This document shows positions 54,948-63,865 of a stretch of DNA of 64,000 bases, one piece after another. Made by a program: the position numbers and the translations under genes. Numbering within the stretch: position 1 is the first letter of the stretch; each line of letters opens with the position of its first letter. The notes beneath the pieces were generated by a model. The model was not told where the DNA came from. It worked only from the letters and a program-made list of their open reading frames with translations, and ran no database searches. The DNA is from Phycisphaerae bacterium (lineage in GTDB: Bacteria; Planctomycetota; Phycisphaerae; Phycisphaerales; UBA1924): NCBI GenBank assembly GCA_016793805.1, contig JAEUIZ010000039.1, positions 107,595 through 171,594 on the forward strand, written 5' to 3'.

Positions 54948-55619
54948 GCGGTGCCGGGCGAACCCTTCCACTCAAGTCCGAAACACGCTCTCGTGGACCC
55001 GCGCGATCGAATGAGTCTGAGGGAGAGAGTGGACGTCGTGGACCTTCGCGGCCCGGTGGAACTGCAGCGGGCACACAAGCGCTCTGCCGGCGCTGCCCGC
55101 GCTACCGACCCCTGGGCACCCGCCCCTGCGACGGCGACGCTGCGCCCACGGCCTTGTTACCGCCTTGCTGGTCGGGCAGCATCGTCCGAAAGCCACGACG
55201 AAACGGCCCTCGCAGCGTGCGGCACAGGTCCGAGGCGGCTGCCCCTGCCGTTCCACAATCGGCGGCTCCCGCGGCGAGGCCCGCCCGCCGGGTCCGGAGC
55301 AGCGGCGATGCGCGAGGTGCGAGGGAGGATGGGCGTGCGAGAGTCGCAGAGCGTGGCGAAGCCGGTGGAGCGGGTGAAGAGAGTGAAGACGGTGGAGCAG
55401 TTGAGTTTTGGTGCATTTCGGACCGGGGGTGCCCTCCGCCTCGCGGCAGCCGCGCAGAGCGACACCGCAGCCCGGCGGCTGTCACGAAGACTCCGCAGAC
55501 ATACCCCCCCTCGCGCACCCGCGAGGTCTCACGAAGTCTCTGCCGAGTCCCGAGTCCCGCGTCCCGCGCCAGCAGATTCCGCGACCCGCCGGGACGCGCC
55601 GGACGAATCATTCTTCGAG

Positions 55620-56255
55620 ATGGCCACCAGCACCTACGAGCAGCATCCCCGGGCCAAGCCGCCCATCGACGCGGAGCGCCGCGCGACGTACCTCCGCGTC
55701 CTCTCGGAGACCGGCTCGCACGTCGAGGCCGCGCGCTGCGCCACGCCCCACGGCACGAGCGCCACCAAGCCGGGCTACACCGCGTTCATGCGCCTGCGCC
55801 GGACCGACCCCGAGTTCGCGCAGGCCTGCGAGGACGCCCGGGCCGTCGCCCTCGCCGCGATCGAGAGCGAGATCAAGCGACGCGCCTTCAACCCGCCGCA
55901 GCGCCCCGTGTTCGACGACGGGCGCGTGGTCGGGTGGGTCGAGGACCGGCGGTCCTCCGACAACCTCCTGCTCCGGCTCGCCGAGCGCATCGAGCCCGAG
56001 TGGGCGCAGAAGCGCAGCCACGAGGTCTCCGGGCGCATCGACCACACGCACGCCGCGGCGGCGCACCCCTTCGCCTTCGTGCTCACCCCGGAGAACATCG
56101 CGCTCCTGTCCGCCGAGCGTCGGGATGCGCTCGTGGACATCCTCAGCGAGCTGGCCGACGCCGTCGAGGCGCGGGACGCGGGCGAGCGCCCGGCCCTCGC
56201 GTCCCTGCCCCCGGCGCGCCAGCTCCCACCCACGGAGGCCACCATTGGGCACTGA
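55620..56255 (+). CDS. Terminase small subunit-like protein
   Basis: A 211-residue protein. An N-terminal HTH-like region (ERRATYLRVLSETGSHVEAARCATPHG, PGYTAFMRLRRTDPEFAQACEDARAVAL) is followed by EIKRRAFNPPQRPVF and VEDRRSSDNLLLRLAERIEPEWAQKR. Both parts are typical of small terminase or related DNA-binding proteins of phages and satellites, including the helix that recognises packaging sites. No large terminase was seen near it. The start at 55620 is chosen because sequence before it is low complexity. Confidence 0.65.
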   Translation: MATSTYEQHPRAKPPIDAERRATYLRVLSETGSHVEAARCATPHGTSATKPGYTAFMRLRRTDPEFAQACEDARAVALAAIESEIKRRAFNPPQRPVFDDGRVVGWVEDRRSSDNLLLRLAERIEPEWAQKRSHEVSGRIDHTHAAAAHPFAFVLTPENIALLSAERRDALVDILSELADAVEARDAGERPALASLPPARQLPPTEATIGH

Positions 56256-56466
56256 CGCCAGCGACATCCGCCGACTGATCTCCGTCGTCCGCGATCCCGG
56301 CGGCGGCGTGCGCATCCTGGGCAACGGTCTGCTCGCACCGCCCGTCCTGCCGCTGGACGCTTGGCTCGCGAAGTACGGCGGGCCGCAGGCGCACCTCCCC
56401 GCGTCGCCGGACCTCTCGCCGCTGCACGAGGTGGGCGACCGCGCCCCGCGCGTCTCGCGCGGCTGA
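56245..56466 (+). CDS. Small hypothetical protein (TTG start)
   Basis: A 73-residue protein (LGTDASDIRRLISVVRDPG...). A TTG start at 56245 is supported by GGAGG at 56235-56239 and by an 11-nt overlap with the terminase-like gene. Contains LPLDAWLAKYGG. No recognised family. Confidence 0.45.
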   Translation: MGTDASDIRRLISVVRDPGGGVRILGNGLLAPPVLPLDAWLAKYGGPQAHLPASPDLSPLHEVGDRAPRVSRG

Positions 56467-56620
56467 CTCTCTCACGAAGAGTCTTTCTTGGAGACCCGTT
56501 TGTCGGCACCTTCGCCCTGACGAAGAGATTCTCTGTTCGGCGAGCCCGCCCCGGCGCAGGCTCTCCCCGCAGAGGCGCGGGGTCCGGCGCGTGCTCGCCC
56601 GAGTCCGAGGAACGAGCACC

Positions 56621-57436
56621 ATGTCCGAGACCGCGCCCCAGACCACCGACAACAGGCCCAACCCCCTCGCCGGATTCTCCGGCGGCATCCCGGCCAGCGA
56701 GGCCGAGGTCGAGGCGCTCGCCAAGAAGGCGGGCGAGCTCGCCACCGCCTTCGAGGCCAACGTCGCCAACCTGTCCGCGGCCGTGGACGCCGCGCGGGAG
56801 AAGTTCCGCCAGCGGCACGAGGCGCTGATCCCGCGCGACCAGCCGCGCTCGCAGGTGGCGGGCATCGTGGGCTACGTGCGGGACGCCGTGGACCGCGAGG
56901 TGCGCGAGTACCGCGACTCGCTCGTCCGCGAGACCGAGGCCGCGCGGCTCGACCAGCTCCGCCAGCTGGACGCCGCCCGGGCCAAGCTCGCGTCGCTCCT
57001 GGCCGTGCACCCCACGCCGGTGGCGATGCTCTCGTCGCAGGGGCTCGGCTCCGAGGAGCGAAGCCGCTACCACCAGCAGATCGGGCACGCGGGCACGGCC
57101 GAGCTGGCCAACCTCGCGCGCCTCGCCGTCGCCACGGGCAACAGGGTGCTCGGGGCCGCGGTGCTCGCGCGTCTGGACACGCTGCCCAGGGAGCAGCGGC
57201 CGTTCTCGGCGCACCACCTCGCCGACGCCCTCGTGGGACCGCAGCACGCGGCCATCGACGCCGCGCACAAGGCCGTGGACGCCGCGTTCCAGCGCGCCAT
57301 CAACAGGAACCGCGAGCTGGCCACCGGCCGCGCGACGCCCACCGGCAAGATCGCCGCCGGGCTCTCCACCCTCTCGGCCGAGAAGGCCGCCGCCCGCGCA
57401 AGGCCCGCACCCGGGCCGAAGTTCAAGGGAGTCTGA
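56621..57436 (+). CDS. Coiled-coil hypothetical protein
   Basis: A 271-residue protein, highly charged and helical. The ATG at 56621 follows GAGGAACGAG; an in-frame earlier start is weaker. After a disordered head, long helices (SEAEVEALAKKAGELATAFEANVANL, REVREYRDSLVRETEAARLDQL, AEKAAARARPAP) suggest a coiled coil. GTAELANLARLAVATGNRVLGAAVLARLDTL is the most ordered part. No known domain. First of a run of small genes of unknown role. Confidence 0.6.
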   Translation: MSETAPQTTDNRPNPLAGFSGGIPASEAEVEALAKKAGELATAFEANVANLSAAVDAAREKFRQRHEALIPRDQPRSQVAGIVGYVRDAVDREVREYRDSLVRETEAARLDQLRQLDAARAKLASLLAVHPTPVAMLSSQGLGSEERSRYHQQIGHAGTAELANLARLAVATGNRVLGAAVLARLDTLPREQRPFSAHHLADALVGPQHAAIDAAHKAVDAAFQRAINRNRELATGRATPTGKIAAGLSTLSAEKAAARARPAPGPKFKGV

Positions 57437-57439
57437 GCC

Positions 57440-57697
57440 ATGCCGACCTTCCTCATCCGCGCCGTCAGCCCGTCCGACCGCAACAGCAGCGAGCGGAACG
57501 CCGTCATCGTCACCGCGCCCAGCGAGGGCGAGGCCCGCGACCTCGCCGCGGCCAACGCGCCCGACGGCGAGACCAAGGTCCGCCCGGGCTGGGTCGCCAC
57601 GCGCATCGCCGACTCAGAAGAGAGCACCGTCCTGTGGGTGCAGGGCAACGTGGTTCTTCCCGGAGACGACGGGCGAACCGTGTACCGGGGGACGTGA
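57440..57697 (+). CDS. Small hypothetical protein
   Basis: An 85-residue protein (MPTFLIRAVSPSDRNSSERN...) of mixed beta/alpha character with a single Trp pair (RPGWVA, VLWVQGN). It starts 3 nt after the previous stop. No family recognised. Confidence 0.55.
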   Translation: MPTFLIRAVSPSDRNSSERNAVIVTAPSEGEARDLAAANAPDGETKVRPGWVATRIADSEESTVLWVQGNVVLPGDDGRTVYRGT

Positions 57698-57700
57698 CCG

Positions 57701-58075
57701 ATGCGCACCCTCGACGACTTCCGCGCGGGCGTCTTCGCCGCCATCGTCGCGCCCGAGACGGCGCGGGCCCTCGCGTCGCTGGGCGACGGCAGGCCGAGCC
57801 TGCCCGACATCCGCGCCGCGTGCGGGCTCGCGGGTGCCCGCGTGGCACCCGTCGCGGCCTACAACGGCTACCTCCCGCGCCTCGGCGCGCCGGGCTCGCT
57901 CGTGGACGTGACCGCAGAGCCCGACGGCCACGCACTCCTCGCGGGCGACGCCGAGGCGCTGTGCCTCTTTGCGCTGTTCACGGCGACCGGGCGGCGCATC
58001 CGCACCGAGGTGGTCGTCGTCCCGCCCGAGCACTACGGCCCACGCCCCGAGCCGCGGAACCGCGACGACGACTGA
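57701..58075 (+). CDS. Hypothetical protein
   Basis: A 124-residue protein (MRTLDDFRAGVFAAIVAPET...). GLAGARVAPVAAYNGYLPRLG and ALCLFALFTATGRRIRTEVVVVPPEHYG are the ordered parts. It begins 3 nt after the previous stop; co-transcription is likely. Not recognised. Confidence 0.55.
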   Translation: MRTLDDFRAGVFAAIVAPETARALASLGDGRPSLPDIRAACGLAGARVAPVAAYNGYLPRLGAPGSLVDVTAEPDGHALLAGDAEALCLFALFTATGRRIRTEVVVVPPEHYGPRPEPRNRDDD

Positions 58076-58106
58076 TGCGCCCGGGCTCGCGGCCCGGGTA
58101 GGGAGT

Positions 58107-58134
58107 GGCCCGCCCGACTGATCCCGGGCGGGCC
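58107..58134 (+). terminator. Strong GC hairpin after the small-gene operon
   Basis: GGCCCGCCCG (58107-58116) and CGGGCGGGCC (58125-58134) form a perfect 10-bp stem with an ACTGATCC loop, 31 nt after the stop of the previous gene. A shorter stem CCCGGG/CCCGGG lies at about 58080-58098. No T-run follows. The hairpin likely ends transcription before the DUF3489-like gene. Confidence 0.5.
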
Positions 58135-58286
58135 GCATTCACCAGACCGAAGCCGTCCCCCGCGTCGGTGCGCCCGAGTGAGGCGCACCCCGGGGGCGGC
58201 GCTCGCGCTTGTCTAGCGAGCATTCGTGAGAGATGTCTCTCTCGTCCGCCGCGCACTCCCGCGCGGCCCAGCGAAGGAGACCCACG

Positions 58287-58733
58287 ATGAACGTCGACCG
58301 CTCCGCCCTCAGCCAGATGTCCCTCGCGGACCTCGCCCGCCTCTACAACGAGGTCACGGGGGAGAGCGTGAGGAAGTTCGCCGACCGGAAGTCGGCAGTC
58401 CGCCGGGTGCTGGCCGCCCTCGACCGCGTCCGGGAGGCGGAGGCCGCCGAGAGGCCCTCGCCGCCTCCCGCCCGGGCCAAGGCCGCCCCCAGCGCCCCGG
58501 CGGCCCGGAAGGCCCTAGAGCTCCCCGCCAGCCCCGAGGGGAGGGCTCCCCGCCCGGGCACTAAGCGGGCCGCCCTCGTCGCGGCGCTGCGGTCCTCGTC
58601 GGGCGTGAGCGCCGAGGAGGCGATGGAGCGGTTCGGGTGGACCCGCCGCGACCTCGCGGACGCGCTGCGCCTCGCGGCGAAGAAGAACGGCGTCGCGGTG
58701 CGGGAGGACGGCGGGCGGTACTACGGCCAGTGA
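58287..58733 (+). CDS. DUF3489-like hypothetical protein
   Basis: A 148-residue protein starting at ATG 58287 after GAAGGAGA. The N-terminal part (SLADLARLYNEVTGESVRKFADRKSAVRRVLAAL) is the element usually found with DUF3489. A Pro/Ala linker is followed by a winged-helix-like C-terminus (TKRAALVAALRSSSGVSAEEAMERFGWTRRDLADALRLAAKKNGVAV). Such proteins are common in phages and mobile elements and are probably DNA-binding. The stop overlaps the sigma factor start (GTGA). Confidence 0.7.
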   Translation: MNVDRSALSQMSLADLARLYNEVTGESVRKFADRKSAVRRVLAALDRVREAEAAERPSPPPARAKAAPSAPAARKALELPASPEGRAPRPGTKRAALVAALRSSSGVSAEEAMERFGWTRRDLADALRLAAKKNGVAVREDGGRYYGQ

Positions 58734-59578
58734 CAGCATTTGTCCCACGCCCCCGCGCGTCGCACGATTCGTCCGTGCCGCCACTTCTCTATGACCACCC
58801 CGACGCCGAGCGCCTCCTGCTCCACGAAGCGCCGGAGGTGCCGCGCCCCGACCCGGGGTGGTTCGCGGCGATGGTGGCGGGCGAGCCCGGGCGCGGGGCG
58901 CAGCCCGGCTGGACGCCCAGCCGGGGGGAGAACCACGTCGTGCTCGTGCAGCTGCGGTACGCAGAGCGCCGCGCCGCCGCTGGCCCCGACGCCGACCGCT
59001 GGGCTGCGCTCGCCGCTAGGCTCCGCGACGACGCGGCCACGGCCAACCTCGCCCTCGTGGTCGCGATGGTGCACCGCTACGGCTACGGCGACTCGTTCGA
59101 GGAGCGCCTCGGGCAGGCGATGCTGGCGATGGCGCAGGCCGTCCGCTGCTTCGACCCGCTGCGCGGCGTCGCGTTCAGCACCTACGCGGGGCGCTGCATC
59201 CGCGCGGCCTTCGGAAAGCAGCGGTTTCTGCACGCCCGCCGCGCCGCCAAGCCAGCGGGCGTCGTGTCCTGCCCGGGCGAGGAGGCGCTGTACGCCGACG
59301 ACGCCGAGCGAGCCCTCGCCACCCACCGCGCGGAGCGCCGGTGGGAGCGCGAGCGAGACCGGGCCGGGGAGGTCGCCGAGTTCGTCGCCCGCGCGCTGTC
59401 TCCCGAGGAGCGGCACGTCCTCTCCCGCCGTCTCTGGGCGGAGGGCAGAACGCCCAGCTTCCGGACCATCGGGCGGGAGATCGGCCTCTCGCAGGAGCGG
59501 GCGCGGCAGCTGTACGAGGGGGCGTTCGCGAGGGTGCGGGCGACGTACTTGGGCGGCCCGTCGCCCACGTCGGGCTGA
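58730..59578 (+). CDS. Sigma-70 family RNA polymerase sigma factor
   Basis: A 282-residue sigma factor with a GTG start overlapping the previous stop. Region 2 contains VHRYGYGDSFEERLGQAMLAMAQAVRCFDPLRGVAFSTYAGRCIRAAF, the helical core that binds -10 DNA. Region 4 is LSPEERHVLSRRLW...SFRTIGREIGLSQERARQLYEGAFARVRATYL (helix-turn-helix for -35). The N-terminal 90 residues are unusual. It is the only regulator of its kind on the island and may direct transcription of element genes. Confidence 0.85.
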   Translation: MTAFVPRPRASHDSSVPPLLYDHPDAERLLLHEAPEVPRPDPGWFAAMVAGEPGRGAQPGWTPSRGENHVVLVQLRYAERRAAAGPDADRWAALAARLRDDAATANLALVVAMVHRYGYGDSFEERLGQAMLAMAQAVRCFDPLRGVAFSTYAGRCIRAAFGKQRFLHARRAAKPAGVVSCPGEEALYADDAERALATHRAERRWERERDRAGEVAEFVARALSPEERHVLSRRLWAEGRTPSFRTIGREIGLSQERARQLYEGAFARVRATYLGGPSPTSG

Positions 59579-59604
59579 GGACGCACACGCTGCGGCCAAT
59601 GTGT

Positions 59605-61674
59605 TTACACACCGATCGGCGTCTTGCCGGGCTTCTCATACGAGTAACCAAACGGCCCTTCGCCGCTCGCTGCCACCTTCGCGAGCCGCTGTGACAGCAG
59701 CTTGAACAGCGCCTCGAACCTCGCGAGCGTGGCGCTGTCCAGTACTGACGAGGGGTCTTCTGCGAGTTTGCGAAGGAACAGCCTCGCAGGGCGGGTCTTG
59801 TGGAACTCCATGCCAGCCGCGACGAACGCCTCCTCGAAGCGTTTGACGATGCGAGGAATGTTCGCGTTCAGGCTGAGCGACTTGCTCGCGAGCTCCTTGG
59901 CGTAGCTCTCTCGAACCAACTTCTCGAACACGGCGGGATCGAGGAGATCCTCAATGTCGGCCTCCTCTCGCTCCGGCGCAAACGCGCCGCCGACAAACTG
60001 AATGCAATCGTCACGGATGAGCTTCTGCTTGGCGAGATCTGCCGCCGTCTCGCGGGCCTTCTTCTCGGAATCGAGTAGAACGACGACCTTGAGCGACTGC
60101 GAGGCTAACAGCGCGACCATGTACGAGACCTTCTGCGCGCCGCCGACCGGCGTCAGCGTCGCGTCCTCGGGCAGGTGCGGGCGGCTCAGAGTTGCAAGGT
60201 ACTCCGATGCCGCGGATATGTACCAGAAGTCCGTCACGCCTTCAACTACCACGTTCGTGCCGCCGACGAACAGCGCTTGGGCGATGTTGTATCCGAGCGC
60301 CGCCTGCAGCGGAAAGAGCGTGCGCGAGTCGCCCATTGGGTCGTTCGACACGGTCGTGCCGTGCTTCGGCGCGATGCTCACGGTGCGGATAGACCCAAGC
60401 TCATCCACTGGGATCATGAACGGCGAGTGGGTCGTGTACAGGATCTGGTTCTCGAAGTCGGAGCGGAACAGCTGCAGCAGGTCGTGCTGTGCCAAGGCAT
60501 GCAGGTAGAGGCCGGGCTCGTCGAGCAGGATAATGGCGTCTTCCGCCGGGCCGCCCTGCGTGTCGGCCGCGAACGTGATGAAGAAGGAGAAGAACCACCG
60601 GAAGCCTCGACTGCGCTCGTCGAGGTTGACCTCAACAGGGAACACCGAAGTCGGGTCGGAGACGAGGATGTCGAAGTACTCCGCGTCCAAAGCGAAACGT
60701 ACCGTCAGTTCGCGGTCCTTCCAGAGCTCGCGGATCTTTGCCGTGACGGTGGCGCTGGCGCGGTTTGTGAGCAGCTGCCGCTTCTCCGCGCCCTCGCTAA
60801 TCAGCTGTCGGAGCAGCTTCGGATCGAGCCCTGCCACCTTCATCAGCTTCATGAAGTTGTGGTCGGCGGCAGACATCTGGCTCGGATTGTCGAGTCGAGA
60901 GACCAACTGCTGCAGGTTCTGGTGGCCGTGGATCTCCGGGTACTCGTCGAGGAATATGAACGTGGGCAGTAGACTCGCGATGTAGTTCCTCGCTGCCGTT
61001 AGTCGTTCCTTCTCGGCCTGCACCTCCTCGCAGTAATCTTGTAGCTCGTTGAGTGGCGTCTCGACGTCCTCGGTGAGCGTGAAGTTCGCCGCGGCAGCCG
61101 CCTTCCGAAGAGCCTGCACCGAGCTGAGGGCGGCGGATGACCAGCCGGAGGAGTCGGCAGCGGACGCCTCGCACTTCGCCTTCAACGCGACGACTGCATC
61201 GTTGATCGGCTTCGCAGCGCTCTCGTCCAGCGCCCCAAGTGCCGTTCGGAGAGCCTTCTGAGCCTTCTGTGCATGAGAGGCTGCGAGCTTCGTGTCCACC
61301 GAGAGCGACTTGCTGCCCGGAAACGCAACCCACCGTTCTGCGTTGTACCTCTGACCTACTTCGACGGTGACCTGACCAGAGAGCGAGGGGCACTTCTGGG
61401 CGAGCTCCGCCGCCTCGTCTTCCGAAAGCGACCACTCGGTCTCGATGAACGGCAAGTCCGTCCTGAACTCCGCCAGCTTCCGCTCGCGGGGCAGGTCTTT
61501 GACCTCGTTCAGAGCCTTGGGGCCGTCAGGCGGATTGAGCGCTGCGAGTGCAAGCAGCAGGTTCGTCTTGCCGCTCTCGTTCCGGCCGACGAGGGCCGTG
61601 CGGTCGGCAACCTCGATGGGGCCGGAGTCCTCGATAGACCTGTAGTTGGTGACCGTGAACTTCGTCAGCCGCAT
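59605..61674 (-). CDS. OLD-family ATP-dependent endonuclease-like protein (AAA ATPase + TOPRIM)
   Basis: A 689-residue protein. N-terminal ABC-type ATPase: Walker A GRNESGKTNLLLAL (about residues 30-43), signature LDERSRGFRWFFSFFI, Walker B AIILLDEPGLYLHA, H-loop ILYTTHSPFMI. A coiled-coil insert lies between Walker A and the signature (about 60-240). The C-terminal TOPRIM domain has NVVVEGVTDFWYI (Glu) and VVVLLDSEKKARETA (acidic pair). This is the layout of OLD/GajA-type nucleases, several of which are anti-phage factors. It faces the restriction genes across 247 bp that contain no gene. Base composition is lower in GC than the rest. Confidence 0.85.
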   Translation of the reverse strand: MRLTKFTVTNYRSIEDSGPIEVADRTALVGRNESGKTNLLLALAALNPPDGPKALNEVKDLPRERKLAEFRTDLPFIETEWSLSEDEAAELAQKCPSLSGQVTVEVGQRYNAERWVAFPGSKSLSVDTKLAASHAQKAQKALRTALGALDESAAKPINDAVVALKAKCEASAADSSGWSSAALSSVQALRKAAAAANFTLTEDVETPLNELQDYCEEVQAEKERLTAARNYIASLLPTFIFLDEYPEIHGHQNLQQLVSRLDNPSQMSAADHNFMKLMKVAGLDPKLLRQLISEGAEKRQLLTNRASATVTAKIRELWKDRELTVRFALDAEYFDILVSDPTSVFPVEVNLDERSRGFRWFFSFFITFAADTQGGPAEDAIILLDEPGLYLHALAQHDLLQLFRSDFENQILYTTHSPFMIPVDELGSIRTVSIAPKHGTTVSNDPMGDSRTLFPLQAALGYNIAQALFVGGTNVVVEGVTDFWYISAASEYLATLSRPHLPEDATLTPVGGAQKVSYMVALLASQSLKVVVLLDSEKKARETAADLAKQKLIRDDCIQFVGGAFAPEREEADIEDLLDPAVFEKLVRESYAKELASKSLSLNANIPRIVKRFEEAFVAAGMEFHKTRPARLFLRKLAEDPSSVLDSATLARFEALFKLLSQRLAKVAASGEGPFGYSYEKPGKTPIGV

Positions 61675-61921
61675 AGGTTCCTCCCTGAGTGCAGACCGCC
61701 CAGAGTGGGGGCAATCTTTGAGCGAACTCCATTGTACGCTGTTAGGGTCGACTACCCATAGGCCAGATGTGCGGCGTTACCCCCACAGGTTGAGACTGCC
61801 GGGCTCCGGCACGATGCACCCGTAACGCGATCGCATACACTGCGACTCACGCGATGCCCAGGCTTGCAGTTCGGTCCCGGTGGCCCGAGCCGCTGGCAAG
61901 CCGTCGCTCAGGAGGTCGCCC

Positions 61922-62509
61922 ATGGGCATGGACAGTAGGAAGCTCTCGGCCCGCCTCAAGCAGCCGGGCCACGACCAGACGTACCGGGCGTCAGAGGGGA
62001 ACTTCTCGGCCTTCCTGCGCGACGTGCTGAACCCGGATCTGTTCGAGGTGACCGACAAGCCCGCCGACCTCCGGAAGATGCTGCCGCCCACGGCCGAGGA
62101 CGGGGACGGCAAGTCCTACGGCGTCGTCCCGGAGGTCAGCATCACGTGCCGAGCGACGAAGCGCAAGTTGTACTTCGAGGTCAAGAAGCAGGGGCCTGCG
62201 GGCAACGCAGACGAGCGGGCCTGCAAGCACCACACGGTGCAGTTCCAGAAGCGGCTCCGCGAGTTCACCGGCTTCCAGTACCACTCCTTCATTACGATCA
62301 TGTGCGAGTCGCTGGCGACGCTCCCTCGGTACGTCACGAAGCACCCGTACTACTTCGAGCCTGACAACTACTTCTGCTGGTGCGACTACAGCGACACAAC
62401 CGCGCTCAGGGCCTTCCTTGAGCGTGTGATCCGAAAGACGATCCTCGACGACCAGAGTGCGCAGGTGTTCCGGGCTCACGGCAGCCCGGGCAGCGGCGGC
62501 GCGAGATGA
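61922..62509 (+). CDS. Type II restriction endonuclease, MunI/EcoRI-like
   Basis: A 195-residue protein with ATG at 61922 after GGAGG. Its layout GVVPEVSITCR, then KLYFEVKKQ, then GNADERACKHHT matches the MunI sequence pattern PDFAI...FGEIKRQ...GNAHERSCK from memory. The catalytic PD-(D/E)xK motif here reads PE...EVK, so the first acidic residue is Glu instead of Asp, as in BamHI-type enzymes. Predicted to cut unmethylated DNA at a short palindrome (the exact site cannot be inferred). The methylase gene begins 47 nt after it, on the same strand. Confidence 0.75.
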   Translation: MGMDSRKLSARLKQPGHDQTYRASEGNFSAFLRDVLNPDLFEVTDKPADLRKMLPPTAEDGDGKSYGVVPEVSITCRATKRKLYFEVKKQGPAGNADERACKHHTVQFQKRLREFTGFQYHSFITIMCESLATLPRYVTKHPYYFEPDNYFCWCDYSDTTALRAFLERVIRKTILDDQSAQVFRAHGSPGSGGAR

Positions 62510-62555
62510 CGCCTATGCCTAACTGCCCAGCAAGCCCCTAGACCCGGAGCGATTC

Positions 62556-63647
62556 GTGATCAAGTACATCGGTTCAAAGCGCACCCTGATCCCCACCATC
62601 CTCGAGGCTGTCCGCCGCGCGGCGAACGCGCACACGGTCATCGACCTGTTCTCGGGCACATCGCGCGTCGGGCACGCGCTCAAGGCGGCCGGGTACCGCG
62701 TGCTCTCGAACGACCACAATACATACGCCGCGACACTGGCGCGGTGCTACGTCCAGGCGGACGCCGAGGACGTCGTGAAGGACGCAAGGACGCTCGTCGC
62801 CGAGTTCAACGCGATGAAGGGCTACCCCGGCTACTTCACGGAGACTTTCTGCGTTCAGTCGCGGTTCTTCCAGCCGAAGAACGGCGAGCGCGTCGATGCG
62901 ATCCGCGACGCCATTGCGTCCAAAGGGCTCGACCTCGAGCTTGAGGCCGTGATGCTCGTCTCGCTCATGGAGGCGGCCGATCGGGTCGACTCCACGACGG
63001 GCGTGCAGATGGCGTACCTCAAGTCTTGGGCACCGAGGGCGCACAATGACCTGGAGCTACGAGTCCCTGACGTGCTCCCGCGGGCCAAGCACGGAAAGGG
63101 GCAGGCTTTCATGCTCGACGCACTCGACGCGGTCAAGCAGTTGGAGGGCGACGTCGCGTACATCGACCCGCCGTACAACCAGCACTCCTACCTCGGGAAC
63201 TACCACGTGTGGGAATCGCTCGTCCGCTGGGACAAGCCGCCCGTGTACGGCATCGCCTGCAAGCGCGTCGACTGCAGGCAGCGCCAGAGCATCTTCAACT
63301 CGCGGCCGCAGTTCGCTGGTGTGATGCGGAGGCTGCTCGCAGCGGTGCGTGCTCCCGTGCTGGTGGTTTCGTTCAACAACGAAGGCTATTTGGGCCGTGA
63401 GGAGATGGAGTCCATGCTCTCCGGCCTGTGGGACGGGACCGGCAAGGTGACGACGATCGAGAGCGACTGCAAGCGGTACGTCGGTGCGCAGATCGGCATC
63501 TACAACCCGCAGGGCGAGAAGGTCGGGAAGGTCAGCCACCTCCGGAACAAGGAGTACGTGTACGTCGTCTCTCGGGATGACCTCACCGAGCAGCTAGCCC
63601 CGATGCAGGATCAGCAGCCGACCGAGCAGATGGGGTTGTTCGCATAG
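62556..63647 (+). CDS. D12-class adenine-specific DNA methyltransferase
   Basis: A 363-residue N6-adenine methyltransferase, GTG start after GGAG. The N-terminal KYIGSKRTLIP and DLFSGTSRVGHALKAAGYRV (motif I, SAM binding) fit the Dam/D12 class. The catalytic motif IV is YIDPPYN (DPPY). SFNNEGYLG and NKEYVYVV are other family marks. It should methylate the site cut by the adjacent restriction enzyme and protect the host. Ends QMGLFA*, at 63647. Confidence 0.88.
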   Translation: MIKYIGSKRTLIPTILEAVRRAANAHTVIDLFSGTSRVGHALKAAGYRVLSNDHNTYAATLARCYVQADAEDVVKDARTLVAEFNAMKGYPGYFTETFCVQSRFFQPKNGERVDAIRDAIASKGLDLELEAVMLVSLMEAADRVDSTTGVQMAYLKSWAPRAHNDLELRVPDVLPRAKHGKGQAFMLDALDAVKQLEGDVAYIDPPYNQHSYLGNYHVWESLVRWDKPPVYGIACKRVDCRQRQSIFNSRPQFAGVMRRLLAAVRAPVLVVSFNNEGYLGREEMESMLSGLWDGTGKVTTIESDCKRYVGAQIGIYNPQGEKVGKVSHLRNKEYVYVVSRDDLTEQLAPMQDQQPTEQMGLFA

Positions 63648-63696
63648 GGGATTGCACGGCTGCCAACGGCATTCAAGCCCCATCTACACCGATCCG

Positions 63697-63865
63697 ATGA
63701 ATAGTGATATGTCGCGTGGGAGCCATTCTCGCCAAGGTGATATAGCGGACGTGCGTCTGCACCGGCTCGCTGTTCAAGCGGCTGACCGTCGCCGTCGCAA
63801 GGGCGAGTCCCCACTCGCGTGGGACAACGTGATCCTCGCCTACAGCGGCAAGAGGCTCAACCTAA
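63697..63865 (+). pseudogene. Short reading frame cut by an IS element
   Basis: An open frame (MNSDMSRGSHSRQG...LHRLAVQAADRRRRKGES) begins at 63697 and runs into the IS end at 63866, where it would be broken (LNLRDCFRT is IS-derived). SPLAWDNVILAYSGK is the last native sequence. It may be a truncated small regulator, but I do not recognise it. Confidence 0.35.

Noticed and set aside
54951..55619. Upstream extension of the terminase-like gene by 223 codons
   Set aside because: The extension is low-complexity Arg/Ala/Pro sequence with no family motif, and it covers the region after the iterons.
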